A stretch of 64,000 nt of DNA, from positions 1,798,001 through 1,862,000 of the forward strand of contig NC_079491.1 of assembly GCF_020520425.1 (NCBI RefSeq), read 5' to 3'. Shown piece after piece: positions 35,265-46,128 of the stretch. The notes under the pieces are model-generated. The model saw only the letters and a list, made by a program, of their open reading frames with translations, was not told where the DNA came from and did no database searches. Made by a program: the position numbers and the translations under genes. Origin of the DNA: Spinacia oleracea (taxonomy: Eukaryota; Streptophyta; Magnoliopsida; Caryophyllales; Amaranthaceae). Every line of letters starts with the position of its first letter. Position 1 is the first letter of the stretch.

Positions 35265-38200
35265 ATGGGAAGAGCACCATGTTGTGAGAAGATGGGGTTG
35301 AAGAAAGGTCCATGGACTCCTGATGAAGATGAACTCTTGATTAATTACATTAATCTTCATGGTCATACTAATTGGCGTGCTCTCCCTAAATTAGCTGGTA
35401 ATTGTTAATTAATCTTCACTAATCATCTTTTATTTTATTTGTATTTATTTACTGAGCCTGTGTACTATAGGTTTCATGTTCGAATCCCCGTTTTTTATTT
35501 GTAATTTATATTGCATTTGTGACTAATTTTATTCAACAAAAAAGTTTTATTTATTTATTTTTTAGAAATTTATTAATTTTGTAGAAAATGACATTTTTTG
35601 GTTTTTTTTATAATTTTATTTTTTTGATTATAGGTTTGTTAAGGTGTGGGAAGAGTTGCAGGTTAAGATGGACAAATTATTTGAGACCAGATATTAAGAG
35701 GGGTAATTTTAGTCAAGAGGAGGAAGATACTATTATCAATTTGCATCAAATGCTTGGAAATAGGTATGTTTTTGTTTAACAAATTTCATGCATTTTTTTG
35801 GCCTTTTTTTTGGGTTCTTTTATTTAATAAATATAATTAATTGGGTTCTTTTATTTAATAAATATAATTACCTCAAAATATATGCAAGAATAAATCACTC
35901 AAATAGTCAAAATAAGCTCAAATGCAAAGTATGATTAAATTATATTTAGTCTAAAGTTTTGGTTATTTTCCCTTGTCAATATAGGTATGCGCTAAATATA
36001 AATTAGTCAATGTAATAAAAGTCTTATAACTTTTCATTATTGAAACTTGAAATTAATTGACTTGCACTAAAAAAAAAAAGTTTGAAACAATGTTAATTAA
36101 TTGCTCCAAACTTAAATTAATTTTTCTATCGTCAAAAACAATTAATTTTCCTAATTTACTTTTACTATGGCATTCAACCTTCGGTTTCACTTGTATTTTT
36201 ACAAGGCACAATTTTCGAGATTTTATTAAGACCATTTACTTCTCACATCGAAAATTGTGGGAATTTAATAAAACGAAACAGAGATTTTGAACTTAAATTG
36301 AACCTGAATTAATTTTAATTTTGATCAATTAATTTTAATTTTGATCAATTAGGACTATGAACTTACTCTTAAATTGAACCTGAATTATTTTAAATTTTGA
36401 TCAATTAATTTTAATTTTGATCAATTTTAATTTTAATTTTAATTTTAATTTTAATTTTGATCAATTAGGACTAGGAGTAATTATATACTTATGTCACGCT
36501 TGCATCATTATTCACGAGTGAAAATTGGTTATAAAATAGTGTAAGCTTTTTATGTTACGTGGTTTTTTATAACTCATGAATCATGTTTCATGTTTCATGA
36601 TTCACGAAGCAGTGGGCCTAACTTAGAATTTGTCGCATATCAATTTATACCTAAATTAGTAAAATCATGTGGGCTGCTTACAAGATTCCTGATTAGCATC
36701 TGACCCCTACTATTGTAAATTCATTAGAGTATCAACTTGTAAACCAACTAGGGATTACTATCTCCATTTCAAAATGATCTCGAATCGACCTCGGCTAGTT
36801 ATAACATGAAGGGAGATGGTCACGAGACTCACGACTATCAAAAACTATTCAACCGATTTCTGACAAAAATCGAAGTGACCCAAAAAAAAAATCCACACAT
36901 TCATCCGCATAAGCACAATTACCATGTACAACTACGTCATCTGGTTATACCCGAATCAATTATATTCGACCCGTAACCGTCACCAGGGACTAACTACTTA
37001 TGGGGCATGTTCTTCTGAGTTTTTTGGCTGAGCTGAACTGAATGGAACTACAATTAACTCCAAAACAACAGGGCCAGATGGTCAGGGATGTCAAAAACTA
37101 TTCAACCGATTTATGACAAAAACCAAAGTAACCCAAAAAAAAAATCCACACATTCATCCGCATAAGCACAATAACCCCGTACAACTACGTCATCCGGTTA
37201 TACCCGAACCAATTACATCCGACCCGTAACCGCCCGATGATCCGATTTGACCAGGGACTAACTACCTATGGGACTAACCATTCGACAATTGGCATGCAAT
37301 TTGGGTTGTTAAGTGCGGGTATTTATGATACTTTTCTGGTTAGTTAGGCCCTGTTCTTTTGGAGTTAATTGCAGTTCCATTCAGTTCAGCTCAGCCAAAA
37401 AACTCAGAAGAACATGACTTTAAAGTTGATTCATATGATTTGAACTTATTTTTCATGAACTTATTTCATCTAAACTTATACGGAGTAATAATTTGTCAGA
37501 CCATGGGTGACCCTTATTTTTTCTGAACTTATATTATATGAATTTATTTTTCCTGCAATAAGTGGAAATAAATAAGTGGAAATAAAGTGAGTCGAATTCT
37601 TTTAGAAATGTGAAATGTAATTCCTAGGTTGGACATGTAATAGTAATACTCCATCCAAAACCGTTGTTTGATATGTTTTCTGATTGTTAGAAATTTGATA
37701 CTACGTACAAGAGTATTACAACTTTACAAGTTATAGAATAACATTGTGCTTATTCTTTGAAAGACAGAGAAATGTTGCATTGATTTTTGATAAACAACTA
37801 AAAGGTACAAGTAATTAGAAAAGGATAATAGAATGAATTTTTAATGTGCAAGATTTGATTGATTAATTAAAAATTGAGTAGGGATCAATGATATTCGTAC
37901 TAACAGTACGAATATCATTGTGCTACGTACATAGCACGATTATGCTCTCTGACCCAAAATAATACGAGTACTAATTTTATTATTGCAATTTGTATGGTTG
38001 CAACTTGATGAATAATTGAATACTTTGTAAATTGTAATATATGGCTTAGATTATAATTACAAATTACTGAAATAACGTCAACTTTTGTGTAAGACCGTCT
38101 TACCGAAAATACCGGTTTAATTGCATAACTAATTGATTTTATTGTTTAACTAATTACTTTCAGTGCTTAACTAATTAGTTCAATTGTTTAACTAATTGGT

Positions 38201-39454
38201 CGCATTTCTTAACTTATTGGATCCGTGATTAACTAATTAGTCCAAATGCTTTAAAAAATTTGTTCCATTTCTTAACTCTTTTGTGTTAGTCCATCTTATA
38301 TAAAAATTTGGGGTGATGATAAAGGTCGCAATTTGCGACAACATTTAGTTGTCGCAATCTTACGTGTCGGGATTTAATTGGTACACATAGGTGCCACGTA
38401 GGGTATCCATCATCAGATTATTTTTACTATCAATACAATATTTTTACTATGAAAATATGTAAATAACTAAATAAGATATTCGAGATAAAAAAGGAAAAAA
38501 AATTAGAATATTAAGATTTCCCTACTTTTTTTGAAACATGTATAATAGGTTATATAAGTTAAATATTTTAGTTTCCAATTTAAATCATGACACATAAGCA
38601 TGCCATGTCATCATTGTGACACGGCTTAAAGGTCGCATGTTGCGACCTTTATCATTTTCGAAAAATTTGTACTGTACTAGTTTGGTTTTGTGATGCTTAA
38701 TTATACTTATTAGTTTGTAATGATTTTTATAATCACCAAAATCTTTGAAAATCTTAGGTGGTCCGCAATAGCAGCAAAATTGCCGGGAAGAACAGACAAT
38801 GAGATCAAGAACGTATGGCACACTCACTTAAAGAAGAGACTTCCTAAGCAAGAAACCGACTCCACCACCACCACCACCACCGCTACTACCGCTAGCACCG
38901 GTATCACGGTTGTGCCCACCAAGAAGAGGGCTCGGAAATTCAAGTCCATTAAAAAGGACGGAGCAGTCTCCGAGGGACCACCGCCAAAGAAGCAACACGT
39001 GAACAACCACAACAACGGCAGCAACATCAATAGCAATAATAATGATATTAAAACCGAGGACGACAGTATACCTACAACAACAACTAGTTCAATAAATTGT
39101 AACCCGGTTTCACCACAACCATGTACTAGTACTAGTGAAGAATCTACAATCACTAGTAGTACTAGTGTGAGTGAAAGTGACAATTGTAGCAAGGAAAACG
39201 TGGTGAAAAAGGAGGGATATGTCGGCGAATTTCCTGAATTTAACGACGATTTCTGGATGGAAGTTTTGTCTGTTGAAGAAGACACTGCCATGTCTAATGA
39301 AGATCTTCACTACATGAGCAATTCGGCGGTGACGGAACCGGTTTTTTTACAGGATTCGAAGGTTTCGATTCATGGAGATGATATGGATTGTTTTTGGTAT
39401 AATCTTTTAACAAGACCTGATGATCAATTACCAGAGTTTTCAGAGATGTTGTAA
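35265..39454 (+). CDS. R2R3-MYB transcription factor, subgroup 2 (MYB14/MYB15-like)
   Basis: Nuclear DNA-binding regulator. Subgroup 2 members act in cold and defence responses and phenylpropanoid output; the target genes here are unknown. Three exons join in frame at the classic R2R3-MYB positions: 35265-35397, 35634-35763, 38758-39454 (960 nt, 319 aa). R2 (about 14-61) starts [15 protein letters not shown] and R3 (about 67-115) reads [14 protein letters not shown] through [19 protein letters not shown], with regularly spaced Trp. The bHLH-binding signature of R3 is absent. The C-terminal part is rich in Thr, Asn and Ser, has a KKRARKFKS basic patch, and carries [11 protein letters not shown], which fits the subgroup 2 motif. 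A second acidic/aromatic end ([10 protein letters not shown]) closes the protein. Intron 2 is 3 kb and loaded with repeats, including a Mutator-like MITE 97 bp before the acceptor. No paralogue in the window. Confidence 0.93.
36296..36475. repeat. Simple AT-rich repeats in MYB intron 2
   Basis: Repeated TTTTAATTTTGATCAATTA and a run of TTTTAA units. A larger phrase, AAATTGAACCTGAATTA, occurs twice. Just upstream, 35822-35880 has a 33-bp duplication. Confidence 0.7.
36838..37273. repeat. Direct duplication of about 170-180 bp in MYB intron 2
   Basis: 36838-37003 and 37093-37273 share the same order of phrases: CAAAAACTATTCAACCGATT, ATCCACACATTCATCCGCAT, TACAACTACGTCATC, GACCCGTAACCG, and CAGGGACTAACTAC. 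They differ by scattered substitutions. The first copy is followed by a small MITE. Confidence 0.85.
37005..37078. mobile_element. Tiny MITE of about 72 bp, copy 1
   Basis: CATGTTCTTCTGAGTTTTTT, then GGCTGAGCTGAACTGAATGG, then AACTCCAAAA and CAGGGCC. It is the inverse of 37347-37418. Confidence 0.65.
37347..37418. mobile_element. Tiny MITE of about 72 bp, copy 2 (inverted)
   Basis: Starts GGCCCTGTTCTTTTGGAGTT and ends CTCAGAAGAACATG, near-inverse to copy 1. Terminal TGTTCTT words on both sides make it a minimal inverted-repeat element. Confidence 0.65.
37430..37600. repeat. AATAAGTTCA-type dispersed repeat in MYB intron 2
   Basis: Has TTGAACTTATTTTTCATGAA, TATTTCATCTAAACTTAT and GTGGAAATAAATAAGTGGA phrases of this family. 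Confidence 0.5.
38311..38660 (+). mobile_element. Mutator-like MITE, family GATAAAGGTCGCA, copy B, in MYB intron 2
   Basis: Starts GGGTGATGATAAAGGTCGCA and ends with the inverse of CGAAAATGATAAAGGTCGCA. Flanks 38302-38310 and 38661-38669 are both AAAAATTTG, a perfect 9-bp duplication. 350 bp, no coding capacity, same family as 1301-1642. Confidence 0.93.
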
Positions 39455-40900
39455 TACTTAATTAGGTGTTCAAAATTAGGTACTAATTAGATTTTTTTTT
39501 TTCTCTTTTGTTTTGGTAGATTTTGAGGGGTTTTGCCTTCATAATTCTCATGTAATATGGTTGGAAATTGTCCATTTGACATCACAGTTTTGCATGTTTT
39601 TGTAACTTATTAATTGAGATACCTCCTTTGACATCGGATGGAGTCCAAAGAAGATTATGCACCCATTGCTTATCTTAGCAGATAAGTGGCATATCTTGAA
39701 CAGTTTCTCGAGGGGTCAGTAGAAAAATGAAGCAAGTAACTTATACAACTATACACAAATATACACAAATTTTAGGGGCGTAACTCAAAAGTACACTAAA
39801 ATTTTCCGTGTGGCCCACCTTAAGCATAACTACCATCCAACACTTGCCCCCGGACGGGCCCACCCTAAGCATAACTAACATCCGCCACTGACTGCAATAG
39901 ATACGGCAAAATTAGGAATGTGAATTCTATCGTATTGTAAACACGTACTAGAGTCAAGTTATGTTAAAATTTCGTATTTTGAGTGAGATTGAGCAATAAT
40001 AATACTTGAGAATTTGAGATCATAAACGTTATTTTTCATGGTATCAAGATTAAGGTTGAGTTTCGACGTCACAATCAAGGAACCTACGCCATATATGATA
40101 GATTGGCGGATCGAAGAGTATGACCACATGTAAGCTTGGTTGATTCTTGAATCGGCAAACAAGATTTGATATAGTCATACAACATGCACGAAGAGTGATG
40201 ATGTAAATGAAATTCGACCAGTCTTAATTCACAACCCAAAAACTTAACCACCATATATATAGTGACATCCTCACATCCATTATAGTGAATTAGTGATGCA
40301 ATCTTACATCCATTATAGATTTATAGTGATGTAAGCATATAACTATTATATATGCCCGTGAATTCTATCCTGAAGAATTTCTTAGAGTCTGAATCTTATA
40401 TCCTACGCAAAATCAATATACTATTTTCAATTGTGACATATGAGTTTATTTGTTACGTATAGGCTATAAAGAAAGCTCAACAATCTTGTTAGATGTTCTT
40501 AATCACAAGGATATATATGCATAATCATTTTCCTATATTAAGAAAAATATCACGAGAAATCGAAAGCCTTCAAAAAATTGGCATTATTATTGTATTATGC
40601 TAAAAGCCAAACACTTATTTATACGATTGGTGGATTTGATTTATGACTTGTGAGATTCCTGTTTAAAGTAGATTGTGTTAATTAAGATTAATTAAGTTGT
40701 ATTAGAAGCCAATTTAATCTTGATTACTTAATTATATCATTTGGCGAGGGCCGCGAGGCGGCTGAGGCCCACCATGCAAGACATCCACCCTCATCTAATG
40801 CTCTTTAAGTAGCTTGCCATTATTGTAAAAGCCCCTTTTAATTGTTTCCTTTTTTTTGTTTCAAAATATTTTTATTATTATTTGTAATTACTAATTAGTA
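39455..40900. other. MYB 3' flank and intergenic DNA
   Basis: AT-rich, no gene recognised. 40250-40330 repeats the phrase CATCCATTATAG. Confidence 0.5.
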
Positions 40901-41319
40901 CTACCTTCGTTTCTAAATGATCTTTACGTTTACTATTTGCATGATAATGAGAGTGATGGATATCTAAGTTGGTTAGAGTTTCCATCTCGGTTCCAGGTGA
41001 TTCTGAGATCGATTCTCATCCCCGCCGTTGTGGCTCATTCACACCAAAAAAAAAAAAAAACTATTTGCACGATAATTATAGAACTTTGGTGAGCATGTGA
41101 TGATGGGGTAACAAATGGGAAAATATGTTACTATAAACTGTCCAACAATGCGAGTGGATGTAAATTAATATTGAATTATTGCAACTTGCATGCTAAAGTG
41201 GACCAAATGAGGTTATAAATATAAAAAAATTATGTTAAAAATGAATAAAGTAGAGTGTAAAGAACTTTTAAGAACAAACTAAAACGGAAAGCGTAAAAAA
41301 CTTTCAAGAACGGAGGTAG
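40901..41319. mobile_element. Stowaway-type MITE carrying a nested SINE
   Basis: Ends CTACCTTCGTTTCTAAATG and the inverse of CTACCTCCGTTCTTGAAAG, flanked by TA on both sides (40899-40900, 41320-41321). Without the SINE and one copy of its duplication, the element is about 290 bp, a normal Stowaway size. Confidence 0.85.
40949..41060 (+). mobile_element. tRNA-derived SINE, family a, copy 2, nested in Stowaway
   Basis: Starts GAGAGTGATGGATATCTAAG and is about 90% like copy 1 at 34927-35036 by eye. B box GAGATCGATTCTC, then GTGGCTCATTCACACC and an A tail. Flanks 40933-40948 and 41061-41076 are a 16-bp duplication with one mismatch (CTATTTGCA(T/C)GATAAT). Confidence 0.93.
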
Positions 41320-41883
41320 TAGAAAAAAAGGGGAATTATAACATGTTTATATGTTTACAAAGTGATAAAGGTAGCCGTTCTCCATCATTTTCTCTCTCAA
41401 GGGTTTATAAATCTCAAAGGATTTTTAGGCCGGAAACAGTCGAATAAATTTGGCTTTTCCAGTTTTTTAAGTTTAATATTTCATGTTTTTTGTCTTTAGA
41501 TTCAATAAAACTACATTGTCTGGTGTAGTAAGTTCCCATATGATGAAATTAGTTGACTATTTCGGAATTAGTATACTTTTCCCGAATTTATGTCTTTCTA
41601 ACGCGTACACATCATTTAAGTTCAAGATAAATTGAGTTATGTACTCACAAGTCACCTTACGAGTTGGCTATGTAACCCAAAATTACAAATTGCGTGGCAA
41701 ATTTATCATGTAATTGTGTTACTACATGGACAAGACATAAGTGACACAATTATGTACAGCGTACTCCATCTAACCATCTACTTTGTTTCTTCCATTCAAT
41801 AGAAAAATATATACACGTGCGTTTACATTTAATATAAAAGCTCGTATTTAGGGTAAATGTCGCATTTTAAAAAATACAAATAA
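41320..41883. other. Intergenic DNA, nothing recognised
   Basis: No gene seen. The last 36 bases (AAATGTCGCATTTTAAAAAA...) recur twice after the Helitron, at about 42434 and 42478, so the Helitron landed in or beside a short tandem repeat. Confidence 0.5.
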
Positions 41884-42406
41884 TCTATATAATATATTAA
41901 AAGGCGTTGTGAAAAATGTATATGTGTCACATAGTACTCTCCCCTTTACGCCACATCATCCACTCACCAAGTGTTATGCCATGTCATAGACAACCAAAAC
42001 TAATGCAATGAGATTTGAACACAAGACCTCATGTGTAAGAGTTAAGTTTCATTACCATCTTAACCAACCACTAATTGTTGTTTATCCATGCACGTTAATT
42101 TATAATACATGTTAACATGAAGTCTAAAACAACTAAATTTTTATGTTACTTCTTATTTCGTATGGACTATATTAGAATAAAAAGAACAGTTACAATATTA
42201 GGAAAGCCGTGAATTAAACAATTAAAATATTAGAAAAATTACTTTGCATGATGAAGGTAATGTACATGTGTAGTTGATGAACTTAATGAATCTTTTCACT
42301 TTTATGGTCTACATGTATCTTAGTCAAATATTGAGTTGAAAAAAAAAAAAATCGAATTTTAATTATTCAAAGTAGAAACCGGGGCATCGCCCGGGCTACA
42401 CACTAG
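41884..42406 (+). mobile_element. Non-autonomous Helitron with antisense tRNA-like stretch, copy 2
   Basis: Begins TCTATATAATATATTAAAAG, ends with hairpin CCGGGGCATCGCCCGGG, then CTACACACTAG, and lies between host A and T. The minus strand around 41990-42080 is tRNA-like (GGTTGGTTAAGATGG, then GTGTTCAAATCTC), again antisense to the Helitron as in 29982-30315. Confidence 0.9.
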
Positions 42407-43146
42407 TTTTATTACATAATTCGTACTACGTAGTAAATGTCGCTTTTTTAAAAAAATACAAATAAATTTTATTTAGGTTAAATGCGCATTTTAAAAATAC
42501 AAATAAATCTCTACACTTTAAAAAGTGGAAGATCTTCCTTATGAACAGTAACTTTTTCTATTTCAATGGACCAACTTAGAATAGCAACTAATTTCACTAT
42601 CAACATATAGCAATAATAACAATTAGCATATATTCAATTTCAATAAGCAACTACAATTAATTCAATCATTTGTCAAAAAAACCAACATTAATCAACATGA
42701 TAATTGACTGAAGCAAAATTCGTACTCCAAAACCTTAAAATGTCAAAAAATAAATAAAAATAAAAGGTTTTTGGAAATCATTAAATTTGAAGAAGATGAT
42801 AAAAGAAGAACATAGGAGCTGATAAATAGCCTTAGGAAAGAGGTGGAGTTGAAATCCACCATTGATCTTTTGAACAAGTATTATCTTTTTGACAAGAACT
42901 TATGCTTAAAAATTGTTAATGTAATCTATAGTAAATTATAATGTTTTTGCGAAGACATACCTCTATGTGTACAATATAAATTGTACGCTAATTAATAAGT
43001 TAACTTTTATGGCATGAAAACACAATAAATTAATAAATACTACTATATCATATACTCATAAGGTGCTAGCTAGAACACCATCGGTGCCAAATTCGAAATT
43101 TCCAGTCACACTGCGCGCAACTAGCTACTAGTTTTATTAAATTTTA
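42407..43146. other. Intergenic AT-rich DNA
   Basis: Contains two copies of the TAAATG(T)CGC...TACAAATAAAT phrase and no gene. Confidence 0.5.
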
Positions 43147-43917
43147 GGCAAAATTGTCAAAAAGTACCTTGTTTTTGTCTCAGTTTGTGAGCTAGTACCT
43201 TATATTTTTAATTTTGTCAAATAGTACCTTGAATTAAAAAATTGTTTTAAATATGGGACCTTACTCCAACATTCCGAGCAAAATTAACCTTTTCCGGCCA
43301 TCCATTCCTTTTGTTGGCTCATTTTGGGAGGGAAATTAACGCGTGCACACACGCTTTTAACATCAAACCCAATTTAAACATCCAACGCCCTTTCATCTTC
43401 TCATTTACTCCATTCTCTGCTCCAACACTGAATCCTCAACCACCATTTTCAGTCAACATTAAAAACTCAACCACACCATTTATCACTTTTATCTTTCTGG
43501 TTGCTGTCATTGATTCCAATTGCTGCTGTCATCTTCGTCCTTTAATGTGGTCCAAAAACAGACATCCATTCCGTTTGTTGGCTCAATTTAGTTGGTTTCC
43601 CCCCAATAAACCTGCTGCTTCCCTCCAAAATAAAATGGTGTAGATCTTAAAGTGTTGTCTAGGTGTTGTTGTTGCTGTTCTTATAAGAGGAAAGCAAAGG
43701 CGCGTGAGTTTGTGGCTTGTTTGTTGCACACGCACAATAGTTTGGAGGGAAATTTGAAAAATTGGCCGGAAAAAGTTAATTTATGCCCGGAATGTTGGAG
43801 TAAGGTCCCATTTTTAAAATAATTTTTTAATTCAAGGTACTATTTGACAAAATAAAAAATATAAGGTACTAGCTCACAAATTGAGGCAAAAACAAGGTAC
43901 TTTTTGACAATTTTGCC
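43147..43917. mobile_element. Non-autonomous Mutator-like element
   Basis: Inverted ends of about 150 bp start GGCAAAATTGTCAAAAAGTA and include AAGGTACTA words and GGAATGTTGGAGTAAGG. Flanks 43138-43146 and 43918-43926 are both TAAATTTTA, a perfect 9-bp duplication. The 771-bp element carries a plus-strand frame of 110 codons (43311-43643) that I do not recognise; captured sequence is possible. Confidence 0.93.
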
Positions 43918-43926
43918 TAAATTTTA

Positions 43927-46128
43927 GAACGAAATAGAGTGATGTTAAAGGAATAAGAAATGGAAGTCAAGCTTAGAATATGGCGAAGTCATAGTCACAT
44001 AGAAGCAATCAAGCAACCAAACATGACTAAATTGGTCTATAAAGCTTGACATGCACAAAAGAAGGCATGCATATTTTGACAAGAGGCCGACTTCAACTTA
44101 TGATGTTATATTGTTATTCTATTAGTTTAAAAACTCATTTTATAATATGGACTAATTAACATGTTTATCTAACGATCTAATATATGTACTTAGTAGACTT
44201 AATTTATTGATTCCTTTTAAAATTAACATGTTTTTTTCGAACATTTATGTTTTTTTTTCTTATCCTTTCTTGTTTGGAGGTTTTAATTTAAACACATTAC
44301 AATATTGGTAGCCTGTATTAAATGAAAGAAAATGTATCGAATATATATAGAGGATAAAAAATAGAGAAAGGGCGGGATTTGAGAGAGAAAACATATGCAA
44401 TATAAGTTTTACTCCACTCAAAAAGACAAGTGTGAACATTTTGGCTTTTTCCTCTTGAATTTCCAAATAAACAACAACATGCAATAAAATTGAAAACGCA
44501 AAATGACTTGAGAGAACAATTAATTAATCAATTATGCGCATGACCTCGATTACATATTCATACAAAAAAGGAACACATAATTTAAAAAAGTGACCGGTAG
44601 ATACTAGATCATTCGAAGGATATACTAAACAACGATCCAAAATATTAAATTCTCGATCATATATATCATATATGTCGTATATTTTCACGCGCTTTCGCAT
44701 TATATGTAAACTATTTGTGAAGGAACATAAAACACGAGTAAAAGGTTTGGAAAAAACGGGGAAAATGCATGTTATTCACTTTGAAACAAAATGCAGATAT
44801 GGAAATAGGCAAGATTCATGCGTTTTTCCAAAGTCACGTAGGCTCATCATTGTCACATAAAACAGGATATTTGATATAAAATTAATAAATTATAGATTAT
44901 AGATATGATTTCCTTAATTGCCCCCCATAATATATACCTACAGTACCAAATAATGCGATTTGAATTTGGAATTTTACGTTATCCACACAAAATTCTATGT
45001 TCGTGTCGGTTTAGATCAATTTGTTCGAAATTGTAATGTCTCACTTCCATTCGTCTTGTGTCAAATATAATTTTCTAAATATGATTACTTTTTTAGTTCT
45101 TAAAAGATTAACAAATAGAGTAAACTTCACTTTATTATTTAGTGTAAGCTGTGCATAAAGTTGGTAAGGTGGACCAATAAAGAGGGAAAGACAGAATGAA
45201 AGCAAGTGAGAAAAGTTAAAGGTATGTGAAAAAAAGGACGAGTCAATCTTTTGGGGACGGAGAAGTATGAGAGTCTAAGAGGTATAAAACCACAATCGAA
45301 TGTACGAAGTACATAGTATTTCACATGGAAGATAATAAAGAGTTGTTAAATCTGTTGTGCTTTTTATCAGGGATTTGGTTTGATCGATTCGGGTCATATA
45401 ATACAAGTACGTGATAGTTATGCGCTGTAAGGACTTGCACAAGGATTCAATTTGGATGTCAATTAGCTTAGTTGGTAAAGTCTTAAGATATGATATCTAA
45501 AATTTGTGATTGAATCCTGTTTACGCCATTTCACTATGTGACTCTCCAACTATTGTTATAGCGGTTGAATCGAGATAACTATAAGTCCAATATCAATATG
45601 TTGTTAAATCAGGTCATTGGTCGGTTGCGGATCGGGCAGAATCAGATAATGTAGTTGTTCGTTGTTATTATGCTACTCACATTTTTTTTTATCTTGAATG
45701 TGTGGATTTTGTTTCCTGGTCACTTCACTTTTTGTCAGAAATCGGTTAGACCGAGTCAGTTTTTAACAGCCCTGTATAACAACAAGATAAAAATGTGAGT
45801 CCAAACTTTCGGCCCTCGCAACAAGCCCAGTGAAAACAAAACATGCAGCAGCCCAAAACATGGGCCAGATTAAAAGGCCTGTAATGTGGGCTTCGACCCG
45901 TTTCAGTTAAAGACAACCCGTTAAGGGAAATAGAAAGTCGGTTAGAAATTAACACGGGTTATTAATTACAGATAGAAGAACGCAGTGGCGTCAGCAATCG
46001 GAAATCCACAACCACAACCTCCGCCACCCCACCTCCCTCTCTTTCTCAGTCCTCCAATCACCCTTCAATCGGATCCTTAAACTATTTCCGGAAATTTTAC
46101 GATTCATACTTCAACAAATTAATCAATA
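43927..46128. other. Intergenic region upstream of SLU7
   Basis: No gene recognised. 45455-45545 is tRNA-like (TTAGCTTAGTTGGTAAAG and GTGATTGAATCC) and may be a SINE head. 45985-46128 is pyrimidine-rich and is the likely SLU7 leader. Confidence 0.5.
45455..45545 (+). repeat. tRNA-like, probable SINE fragment
   Basis: A-box-like TTAGCTTAGTTGGTAAAG and B-box-like GTGATTGAATCC are about 50 bases apart, but no tRNA fold, tail or target duplication is visible. Confidence 0.4.

Noticed and set aside
38824-39310. Minus-strand frames of 60-155 codons opposite MYB exon 3
   Set aside because: Shadows of the Thr/Asn/Ser-rich coding strand; Val/Leu/Ser runs only reflect ACC/ACT codons read backwards.
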